A DNA stretch of 64,000 nucleotides, taken from positions 1 to 64,000 of the forward strand of contig NZ_LT821227.1 in assembly GCF_900169485.1 (NCBI RefSeq), written 5' to 3'. Positions 25,349 to 33,040 of this stretch are shown here, in pieces (the stretch's first letter is position 1; the number at the start of each line of letters is the position of its first letter). The notes below the pieces were generated by a model, which was given only the letters and a program-made list of their open reading frames with translations, made no database searches and was not told the origin of the DNA. The translations under genes and the position numbers were made by a program. The stretch comes from Phoenicibacter congonensis (GTDB lineage: Bacteria > Actinomycetota > Coriobacteriia > Coriobacteriales > Eggerthellaceae).

Positions 25349-27910
25349 CTACTCTTCGACCGCCTTCGCTCTATGTCGTGCACAGTTAACTATTGCTTGC
25401 CCATATGATACCCCACCGTCGTTAGGTGACAGGTCTCTGTTCAGAATAACGTCAAAGCCATCGCTCTCTAGGGCAGCCACACTACTTTCGCACAAATAAC
25501 GATTCATCCATACGCCGCCAGCCAAAACGCACTTTTTAATGCCATAAATTTGGTAGGTAATTTGCGCAATCAGTCTAACTAGCTTCACTATTGCATCATG
25601 GAATCGTCTCGCAATAACCGCTTTGTCAACATTATTTCTAATGTCTTCAAGAATCGCGGCGACCACTTTTTTGGGATCAATTACAAACATAGAAGTGTCT
25701 AGAGCTGTTGAGTGTTCAGTAGCGGAATTCTTTTGCACTTCAAATGCATATCGCACATCATCCGAATCATAATCATCAAACTCGAAGTTAAACATGGCTG
25801 CCTCAAGCTCAATGGCAGCCTCGCCCTCATATGTAGGCTGAACGCAAATCCCTAACAGTGCAGCAACAGCATCAAATAATCTTCCCACTGAAGAAGTGTA
25901 GGGAGTGTTGGTGCTAGACTCAATGAGCGATTCACACGCTTTCGCCTCATCTCCCATCTCACTCACGAACTCTCTTGCCTCATCAAGAAGATCGCAAGAA
26001 TAAAGCAAGCCATATGCAGTGCGAGTTGGTTTTTTGACTGCCCCTGCCCCACTAGGTAGCGGAAAATAGGCAAAATTAGCAACTCTTTCATAGGTCTCAA
26101 GGTTTGAAAGAAGAACTTCGCCACCCCAAATGCAACCATCTGCACCAAAACCTGTTCCGTCAAAAGAAAAACCGATGGTTGCTTCATCAATTCCATTTTC
26201 AGCCATTGCTGAAACTATGTGCGCATGATGATGATAGACTTCATCGAACCCAAGCGGTTCCTCTGCTTCAATTACATGTTTTTTCGCCCATTTGCTTGTC
26301 AAATATTCAGGATGTTTGTCACACACAATTGCGCAATGATCACTCAAATCAAACAAATTCTCAAACCGAGATTTCGTCTCAAACCAAGCGTCAGAAACAT
26401 CAACATCTCCAACGTCGCCATTGTGTTGCGAAACAAAAGCATGCTGCTTGCGCACAAAAGTGAATGTGTTTTTTTGCTCAGGGCCAGTTGCAAAAGTTTC
26501 AAAATCATTTTCAAAAGGAACGCTCAAAGGACGAGGTGCATATCCCCTAGCACGTCGAATCATTTGTACTGCTGACTCATCGTTTCCAAAATCAAGAACA
26601 CGCACAACCGAATCATCAAAACGCGTGAGTATCTCTCGGTCATTTCCAAGAATTGCATCTGCTATCCCCAAAAACTTTGTTTTTGCCACATCATCGTCTG
26701 TGACAATTGGCTCATCATGCAAATTGCCCGAAGTCATAACAAGAACTGCAGAATCATCATTAGAAACTTTTTCGAATGATTCAAGCAAAAGCGCTTGAAC
26801 GGGAGTGTATGGAAGCATCACACCAAGTTCTGGCAAATCTCCAGAGAGAGCATCTGGAAGATTAAAACATGCAGTGCACCTACTTGCTGAAAAATCTTCA
26901 TTGGAACATTTTGCTGCAGAAGTGTCAGAGCAATTATCGTCTGACTCGAAGGCATCGTTTATTGATGCGTGAGTAATCTTGTGAGTCAGGTAACTGTCAC
27001 CGCAACTGCGAGAGTTCTGCGAGATAGAACTGAGTTTTTTTAAAAGAACGATAGGTTTTTCAGGAGAATCCAAAATGCTTGCTTCTGCGTCGCTTACATT
27101 GCAAAAACCCCTCACAACATCTACGCTTTTCATCATGACCGCAAACGCTTTGTTGTCGCGGTGCTTGCGAGCACGCAGCTTGTTTAATGCCTCTGGATTT
27201 TTCCCGTCACAAACGAGATGAAAACCGCCAAGACCTTTTACTGCAAGAATCTCACCATCTTTCAGACGCCGTGCACATTCCGAAAAAATAGCATCTGAAA
27301 TTTCGAGATTCGTTCCCTCTTTAATGGAACAAAAATCGTCAAGATAAACATGGGGACCACACTCAAAACAGGCATTTGGCTGCGCGTGAAAACGCCTGTT
27401 TGCAGGATCTCTATATTCGATTTCGCAAGCTTCACACATCGGGAACTTCTTCATCGAAGTCTTAGGGCGATCGTAGGGAAGCTCATCAATAATCGTAAAA
27501 CGAGGACCGCAATTTGTGCAGTTAATAAATGGGTAGTGATAACGCCTGTCATTTTTATCAAAAAGTTCTCGCATGCAGTCGGTGCACATTGCAATGTCGG
27601 GAGAAACAAGAGTTTTTTCGTTTACGCAATCCTCGTCTGACATGCGAATCTCAAAACCCTCAAAGTGTTGCAATGGAATGTCTTCAATGCTAATTTCTTT
27701 CACGCTAGATGCAGCAGGAGCATTTTCAGAAAGCGCCATAATAAAAGAGGCAACGTTTTTTTCTTCCCCTTCACCTTCAACATGCACGCCATCGGAGGCA
27801 TTGAGCACCCAGCCTGAAATCAAATGCTTCTTTGCTTCACGATAAACAAAGGGTCTGAATCCGACCCCTTGTACAATGCCTTTTATGTGTAATCTAACGC
27901 AACGATTCAA
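25349..27910 (-). CDS. hypF: Carbamoyltransferase HypF
   Basis: Makes the carbamoyl group that becomes the cyanide ligands of [NiFe]-hydrogenase. It has 853 aa, longer than the usual ~750. Order: acylphosphatase domain (1-90, GVGFRPFVYREA), two zinc fingers (CTDC/CTNCG and CEAC/CFECG, ~105-185), YrdC-like domain (~200-420) and Kae1-like domain (YHHHAHIVSAM and SFDGTGFGADG). A Ser/Cys-rich insertion of about 50 residues lies inside the YrdC-like domain near residues 285-340. The start is TTG, two bases after pgi. Confidence 0.94.
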   Translation of the reverse strand: MNRCVRLHIKGIVQGVGFRPFVYREAKKHLISGWVLNASDGVHVEGEGEEKNVASFIMALSENAPAASSVKEISIEDIPLQHFEGFEIRMSDEDCVNEKTLVSPDIAMCTDCMRELFDKNDRRYHYPFINCTNCGPRFTIIDELPYDRPKTSMKKFPMCEACEIEYRDPANRRFHAQPNACFECGPHVYLDDFCSIKEGTNLEISDAIFSECARRLKDGEILAVKGLGGFHLVCDGKNPEALNKLRARKHRDNKAFAVMMKSVDVVRGFCNVSDAEASILDSPEKPIVLLKKLSSISQNSRSCGDSYLTHKITHASINDAFESDDNCSDTSAAKCSNEDFSASRCTACFNLPDALSGDLPELGVMLPYTPVQALLLESFEKVSNDDSAVLVMTSGNLHDEPIVTDDDVAKTKFLGIADAILGNDREILTRFDDSVVRVLDFGNDESAVQMIRRARGYAPRPLSVPFENDFETFATGPEQKNTFTFVRKQHAFVSQHNGDVGDVDVSDAWFETKSRFENLFDLSDHCAIVCDKHPEYLTSKWAKKHVIEAEEPLGFDEVYHHHAHIVSAMAENGIDEATIGFSFDGTGFGADGCIWGGEVLLSNLETYERVANFAYFPLPSGAGAVKKPTRTAYGLLYSCDLLDEAREFVSEMGDEAKACESLIESSTNTPYTSSVGRLFDAVAALLGICVQPTYEGEAAIELEAAMFNFEFDDYDSDDVRYAFEVQKNSATEHSTALDTSMFVIDPKKVVAAILEDIRNNVDKAVIARRFHDAIVKLVRLIAQITYQIYGIKKCVLAGGVWMNRYLCESSVAALESDGFDVILNRDLSPNDGGVSYGQAIVNCARHRAKAVEE

Positions 27911-27912
27911 AA

Positions 27913-29622
27913 CTATTTCGCCTGCTTTTCTATAATCATGTCATCAATCACGTCTCGAACAATGTGATTCAAAAGACGAATTGCAACACCTGAATTATTT
28001 GGGAGATGAATGTGTAGCGCTCTGCGTCCTCTCTCACTCAAGATTTGCATGTCGCCAATCGCTTGGGCGTGTGCTAAAGTTCCAAGAGTTGGAGCTTTCG
28101 CATGATCGCCAAGCTCAATGTCTTTTAGCTCACTAGCTGAAACAATTAAAAACACGCCGTTGTTAGGGCCACCTTTTTGCAACTGACCAGTGCTGTGTAA
28201 AAATCTTGGACCAATTTCAAGGCAAGACATAACTCCAAATGCATGAGCCACACTTGAGCGAATTTTATCGAGAGCCTCACGACGTCCTTCTCCAGTAAAT
28301 GGCAAAAAGGCATTTACACTGAAATAGTCGCCAGGTTCTATTGACTCAAAAAGAGCGCGAATTGATTCATGCAATGTGTCACACTCAGGAATTGCATCAC
28401 TTGCAAACACAAGAGCTTCGCCCATGTACGCCTCTTCTGCATAGCTAACTTTTCTTCCGCGATCAAGGTTTCCTTCTTCCAAAACCTTTAAAGTAGCAGC
28501 TTTTGCAGAAGCAACATCTGGCTGGTCAAACGGACAGATTTTCATAAGCCATCCACACATTGCAATTGCATATTCCCAAATTACAAAATGTTGTGCAAGC
28601 TCGTAAACACTAGAAATGCTGAATTTCTTAACAGGAATGTTTTCATCAATATATTTCAAAGACAACTCAAAGGAAGCCTTTTCATCCCAAAAGTCAGTCT
28701 CAGTTTCGTACATAATTGCAGTTCTGTCGCCGGTGTCTTTTGAGAGAAGAAGCGAGTCAATTTCAATGTTAGGCGTGACGCCTTTTCCATTCTTGCCTAA
28801 TGACTCCGCAACGAGCTGTTCAATCCACAGGCCCAAAACACGACCACGTTTTGGTGTGAGAAACGAAAACTTGTTGCGACCACGCTCGTAGTTTTCAAAG
28901 AGAAACGCAGCAAGTTCAACAGCGGGATTTGAGGTCACATCTGCTCTGCATTGCTCTTCAGCGTCTGCTGCAAATTCAAGAAACTTAATGATGTCAATTC
29001 CAGTTAAGGCAGCAGGCACTAAGCCAAACACCGAAAGTGCGGAATAACGGCCTCCAACGCTTTCCTTCCCATAGAAAATCTTTCGCCAGCCTTCTTCTTG
29101 CGCCATTTTGTCAAGCGAAGAGCCAGGGTCAGTAATAGCAACGAGGTGGTTAGGCAATTCATCTCCCAAAATTGGCGCGAAAGCCTGTTTAATTGCAATT
29201 AAAAGCGAGTTTGGCTCGATGGTGCCACCACTCTTTGATGAGACGAGAAGAAGCGTCTCGAAAGGGTTAGTTGTTTCCAAAAATTCACGAACACGCACAG
29301 GTGAGACCGAGTCAATAATGCGAAACGTGACATTTCCACGATCTTGCTTGTCATATTTTGTGATTGTCATTGGAGCTTGCGTTGAGCCGCCTTGCCCAAG
29401 AAGTACAACTTTGTTCAAGCCGTCATTTCTCGCCTGTCTTGCGAAAGAAATGATAGAGCCTGGCGAAACAGGAGGCCTTGAGGCTAAATCGCGCCAACCC
29501 ATAAACTGCGCGGCACATTCCATTGCGTCTTCAGAAAAGTCGTAGAGGCTTGCATCTCCTGCACCAATTCTTCTAGCTACGCTGTTTTCCACCAGCAGCT
29601 TTGACGCTGAATTATCGCTCAT
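27913..29622 (-). CDS. pgi: Glucose-6-phosphate isomerase
   Basis: Interconverts glucose 6-phosphate and fructose 6-phosphate. Its 569 aa have the SIS-type phosphosugar isomerase fold. Visible are LLVSSKSGGTIEPNSL (about residue 128; phosphate-binding), GKESVGGRYSALSVFGLVP (about 187) and a C-terminal GPRFLHSTGQLQKGG. It is closer to the isomerase half of bifunctional transaldolase-isomerase proteins than to the E. coli enzyme (from recalled motifs). It is the first gene of a unit continuing into hypF, an unusual partner. Confidence 0.92.
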   Translation of the reverse strand: MSDNSASKLLVENSVARRIGAGDASLYDFSEDAMECAAQFMGWRDLASRPPVSPGSIISFARQARNDGLNKVVLLGQGGSTQAPMTITKYDKQDRGNVTFRIIDSVSPVRVREFLETTNPFETLLLVSSKSGGTIEPNSLLIAIKQAFAPILGDELPNHLVAITDPGSSLDKMAQEEGWRKIFYGKESVGGRYSALSVFGLVPAALTGIDIIKFLEFAADAEEQCRADVTSNPAVELAAFLFENYERGRNKFSFLTPKRGRVLGLWIEQLVAESLGKNGKGVTPNIEIDSLLLSKDTGDRTAIMYETETDFWDEKASFELSLKYIDENIPVKKFSISSVYELAQHFVIWEYAIAMCGWLMKICPFDQPDVASAKAATLKVLEEGNLDRGRKVSYAEEAYMGEALVFASDAIPECDTLHESIRALFESIEPGDYFSVNAFLPFTGEGRREALDKIRSSVAHAFGVMSCLEIGPRFLHSTGQLQKGGPNNGVFLIVSASELKDIELGDHAKAPTLGTLAHAQAIGDMQILSERGRRALHIHLPNNSGVAIRLLNHIVRDVIDDMIIEKQAK

Positions 29623-29706
29623 ATAAAACTCCTTTAGCTAAAGTCATGATTATATCACGCTGGGACTTTCGCTGCACTTCGCTTGAGCTTGCGCAAACGC
29701 CAGCAC

Positions 29707-29722
29707 GTGTGCCAGACACACA
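29707..29722. repeat. Isolated copy of the TGTCTGGCACC-type repeat core
   Basis: GTGTGCCAGACACACA, read on the minus strand as TGTGTGTCTGGCACAC, matches the core of the arrays around gpsA. It lies between pgi and the por terminator. A single copy could be chance, but all such copies lie between genes. Confidence 0.45.
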
Positions 29723-29730
29723 ATCTTTAA

Positions 29731-29760
29731 AAGAAAAAAAGCCCAGCTAAAGCCAGGCTT
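29731..29760 (-). terminator. Rho-independent terminator after porB
   Basis: On the minus strand the stem AAGCCTGGC / GCTGGGCTT (two G-U pairs) closes a TTTA loop and is followed by TTTTTTTCTT. It lies about 50 bases after the porB stop. Confidence 0.9.
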
Positions 29761-29810
29761 TTCATTGTTATTTATTCAAAAATCGGAATTCTGCAAACCC
29801 TAAAACGAGC

Positions 29811-30761
29811 CTACTCTGCAGGATGCGTTGCTGTCTGCATTCCCTGGAGATAGTTCCAATAGGAATCGACATCTTCTTTAATTTCCTCAAGAAGACCAGC
29901 ATTTTCCGGTTTAAAGAGATGTTTGAAACGACCTTGTGGTTTCAAGAAGTCCTCAAGAGGCACACGCTTGTTCTCTTTAACGTCGGTTACGTTCCACACA
30001 CCATTTTCAACTTCGAACAAAGGCCAGTAACGTGAGTTAACTGCCGCACGACAAATTTGAGCCGTCAAATCCTCGGAATATCTCCAACCACGTGGACAAG
30101 GAGCAAGCACTACGAGGAAGGCAGAACCTTCGCACTCAAACGCTTTAGCTGCCTTTGCAGTGAGATCTTTCCAATGTCCCACAGTAGATTGAGCAACATA
30201 TGGAATGTGATGAGCTGCAATCACACTTGCGAGGTCTTTTCTGATTTGTGGCTTGCCTTGCTGTGCTGCACCAACTTCTGAAGTCGTTGCCCAAGCACCT
30301 TTTGGGGTTGCAGATGAGCGCTGAATGCCTGTGTTCATGTAGGCATTGTTGTCATAGCAAACATAAACCATGTCGTGTCCGCGCTCCATTGCACCTGACA
30401 AAGACTGAAGGCCGATGTCATAGGTGCCACCGTCACCGCCAAATGCCACAAACTTGCACTTTTTATTCTCAGGAATTTTTCCCGCGCGCTGCATTGCTTT
30501 GAACGCAGCTTCAACACCAGAAACCGTCGCTGCTGAGTTTTCAAACGCATTATGAATAAAAGGCACATTCCAAGCGTTATATGGATAAATCGTAGTCGAG
30601 ACTTCCAAGCAACCAGTTGCACAGCCAACTACTGGTTGGCAATCCTCTGGCACGCCCATGAGCACCTGACGAACACACATTGAAGCGCCACATCCAGCAC
30701 ACAAGCGATGGCCTGGAGCAAGTCTTTCAGGAAGTTGAGAAAGTTCTTTCAAATTAGCCAT
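29811..30761 (-). CDS. porB: Pyruvate:ferredoxin oxidoreductase, beta subunit
   Basis: Thiamine diphosphate-binding subunit (316 aa) of the four-subunit 2-oxoacid oxidoreductase that turns pyruvate and CoA into acetyl-CoA, CO2 and reduced ferredoxin. Cluster cysteines are in RLCAGCGASMC (residues 19-29), and the TPP signature spans GGDGGTYDIGLQSL to YDNNAYMNTGIQRS (about 108-150). The start overlaps the porA stop (TAATG). It is last in porG-porD-porA-porB. Confidence 0.95.
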   Translation of the reverse strand: MANLKELSQLPERLAPGHRLCAGCGASMCVRQVLMGVPEDCQPVVGCATGCLEVSTTIYPYNAWNVPFIHNAFENSAATVSGVEAAFKAMQRAGKIPENKKCKFVAFGGDGGTYDIGLQSLSGAMERGHDMVYVCYDNNAYMNTGIQRSSATPKGAWATTSEVGAAQQGKPQIRKDLASVIAAHHIPYVAQSTVGHWKDLTAKAAKAFECEGSAFLVVLAPCPRGWRYSEDLTAQICRAAVNSRYWPLFEVENGVWNVTDVKENKRVPLEDFLKPQGRFKHLFKPENAGLLEEIKEDVDSYWNYLQGMQTATHPAE

Positions 30762-31978
30762 TATTCTTCCCCTTTCTCATCCATGTATCCAATAAATTTA
30801 AGAGTACCGCTTTCAGTCCCGTTGTCTCTCAAATCTTGTGCCTCAGAAATGATTTGGCGAACAAGCTTTTCAGTAAAGTCAAGACCACCAAGGCCAAAGA
30901 CATAATTCTTGAATGGAACATTAACGCCTGCTGCAAAAAGAGCCGATGCGACATCTGCACCAAGTGGTGCAAAATGGTCACCAATGCTGTCAGCACGGTC
31001 GAGAACAACCACGCTGCATTTGCGAGCATCTGCAACTTGCTTGATGGCATTAACAATAATCTCATCAGGGAAAGGACGATAAACGCGAGGACGAATTACG
31101 CCAACATTAACGCCTTCCTCACGAAGAATCCTTGCAACATGACGGACATTGCCGCCAGCCGAACCAAGAACGACAACGAGAATGTCAGCATCCTCGCATC
31201 CCCAACAATCGACAAGGTCGAATGGACGACCAGTTATTTCTGCCCACTCTTTGCCATATTTCTCAATAATTGGAAGAGCGGCGCGTGATGTGTCACGAAG
31301 TACTTTGCGTGTCTTCATGTATGAAGAACCGTTAGCAAAAAGACCATGACCCACAGGCTCAGAAGATGTGAGCAGTCCGTTTTCTCCTACATAGTCGCCA
31401 ACGAAATTCTTGACTGTTTCATCGTCTTCTTTAACGCAATATTGCATTGCATGAGAAGTAGTGAATCCGTCAAGCGTTGTCATTACAGGCAAATGAACGT
31501 CTCTATCTTCCGCAATTGGAAAAGAAATGATTGAGTTGTCATATGCCTCTTGAGCAGTCTCTGCAAAAAACATAATCCAACCTGCGTCGCGCGCACCCAT
31601 AACGTCGGAATGGTCGCCGTGAATGTTAATTGGTGCTGAAAGCGCACGATTTGCATTCGCCATGACGATTGGAAGTCTCATGCCGGAAGCGATGTAGAGT
31701 TCTTCCCACATGAGAGCTAATCCCTGAGAAGCAGTTGCAGTTGCCACTCGAGCACCAGCTGCAGAAGCACCAACACAGGCACTCATAGCTGAATGCTCAG
31801 ATTCAACAGTAACAAACTCAGTGTGCACGAGTCCATTGGCCACAAACTTCGCATATCCCTCAACAATAGTGGTTTGAGGGGTGATAGGGTATGCAGCCAT
31901 TACATCGGGATCAACCTGACGGAATGCCTCAGCAATCATCTGGTTGCCAGTAGCTGAAAATGGTTGTGAAGTTGCCAT
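30761..31978 (-). CDS. porA: Pyruvate:ferredoxin oxidoreductase, alpha subunit
   Basis: A 405-aa subunit holding the pyrimidine-binding and transketolase-like domains. It starts with the usual NQMIAEAFRQVDPDVMAAYPITPQT region, contains TVESEHSAMSACVGASAAGAR (about residue 57) and the C-terminal domain II with FGLGG. Start and stop both overlap neighbours by TAATG, showing tight translational coupling in the por operon. Confidence 0.95.
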   Translation of the reverse strand: MATSQPFSATGNQMIAEAFRQVDPDVMAAYPITPQTTIVEGYAKFVANGLVHTEFVTVESEHSAMSACVGASAAGARVATATASQGLALMWEELYIASGMRLPIVMANANRALSAPINIHGDHSDVMGARDAGWIMFFAETAQEAYDNSIISFPIAEDRDVHLPVMTTLDGFTTSHAMQYCVKEDDETVKNFVGDYVGENGLLTSSEPVGHGLFANGSSYMKTRKVLRDTSRAALPIIEKYGKEWAEITGRPFDLVDCWGCEDADILVVVLGSAGGNVRHVARILREEGVNVGVIRPRVYRPFPDEIIVNAIKQVADARKCSVVVLDRADSIGDHFAPLGADVASALFAAGVNVPFKNYVFGLGGLDFTEKLVRQIISEAQDLRDNGTESGTLKFIGYMDEKGEE

Positions 31979-32301
31979 TATTCGTCTCCTTTCGCCAGAG
32001 CCTCAGATTCTTTAATGATTGAGAGTGCATCAAATTTGCATTCATGAACACAAACGCCGCATCCTTTGCAGTGGTCGTAATCAATACCAATCATTTCTCC
32101 GTCTTTCACTTGAATTGATGAATCAGGGCAAACTACCCAGCACATCATGCAATTCTTGCAAGCATCTTTTTTCCAAACAGGGCGCTTTGATCTCCAGCCA
32201 CCTGTGACATATTCTTTAGCTGTGCCTGCATTGCACACATATCCTTGAGGAATTTCTTCCGGACGCCACTCGTCGAAAGTTTCAAGATTTGGCATCTGCA
32301 T
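31978..32301 (-). CDS. porD: Pyruvate:ferredoxin oxidoreductase, delta (ferredoxin) subunit
   Basis: A 107-aa protein with two [4Fe-4S] motifs, CKNCMMCWVVCPDSS and CKGCGVCVHECKFDAL, that passes electrons from the TPP subunit. It lies between porG and porA with overlapping start and stop codons. Confidence 0.96.
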   Translation of the reverse strand: MQMPNLETFDEWRPEEIPQGYVCNAGTAKEYVTGGWRSKRPVWKKDACKNCMMCWVVCPDSSIQVKDGEMIGIDYDHCKGCGVCVHECKFDALSIIKESEALAKGDE

Positions 32302-32873
32302 TATTCTTGCACCTCCTCATATGCACGATCAACACTTGTTAAATTAGCATCAATGATTTCCTGCGTAAATTTCTTACCGAATGTTGTCTTGAGATGTTCT
32401 TTAATCCCATCAAGAGAAACCACACCAGTCACCTTAGCCAAAGCTCCGCAAATTGGGGTGTTTGGGATGTCTCTCTTAATAGTTGAAAGAGCAATGTCGG
32501 AAGCGTTAACGGCAGCCACTTTTACACTCTCAGGAGCATTTAGCTTCTTTCTGGCATCAGCAACGGTCATTGCAGTGTTCAAAATAACAACTCCGTCGTC
32601 CTTGATGCCTTCCAAAACATCAACAATATCAAGAAGTGTTTCGTCCAAAACAACAACGATGTCTGGGGTTTTGATTGAATTGTGTACTTCGATTGGTTGA
32701 TCAGAAACACGAGTGTAGGCCTTCAAAGGAGCACCTGTGCGCTCTGGACCATACTCAGGCATTGCTTGGATGTAGGCACCAGCTGAAAGCGCAGTGTCTG
32801 CAATGAGTTTTGCAGCAGTAACAGCACCTTGGCCAGCACGAGCATGCCATCTGATTTCTGTCATCTTTGCCAT
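32301..32873 (-). CDS. porG: Pyruvate:ferredoxin oxidoreductase, gamma subunit
   Basis: A 190-aa subunit starting MAKMTEIRWHARAGQGAVTAAKL, the family's RGxGGQG-type signature. The ATG at 32871-32873 is preceded by AAGGGGAAG; a longer frame nine codons upstream lacks such a site. First gene of the por operon. The separate gamma subunit marks the ancestral four-subunit form, not the fused clostridial one. Confidence 0.95.
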   Translation of the reverse strand: MAKMTEIRWHARAGQGAVTAAKLIADTALSAGAYIQAMPEYGPERTGAPLKAYTRVSDQPIEVHNSIKTPDIVVVLDETLLDIVDVLEGIKDDGVVILNTAMTVADARKKLNAPESVKVAAVNASDIALSTIKRDIPNTPICGALAKVTGVVSLDGIKEHLKTTFGKKFTQEIIDANLTSVDRAYEEVQE

Positions 32874-32930
32874 ACTTCCCCTTTCTTTGTAAATTGACAA
32901 TTATCAATTCTATGTTCTTAAAGACGAACA

Positions 32931-32968
32931 AAAAAACCTCGCCGTGACTTTTTCGGTCAACGACGAGG
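32931..32968 (-). terminator. Rho-independent terminator after feoB
   Basis: On the minus strand, arms CCTCGTCGT(T)GAC and GTCACGGCGAGG with a CGAAAAA loop are followed by a run of T. It lies about 70 bases after the feoB stop and also insulates the por operon. Confidence 0.9.
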
Positions 32969-33040
32969 CTATCTAGGAGTATATCGAATAACCTGCTGTG
33001 ACTAAACCCAGCTGATATATTCGCAAAAAAGAGTTAGCGC

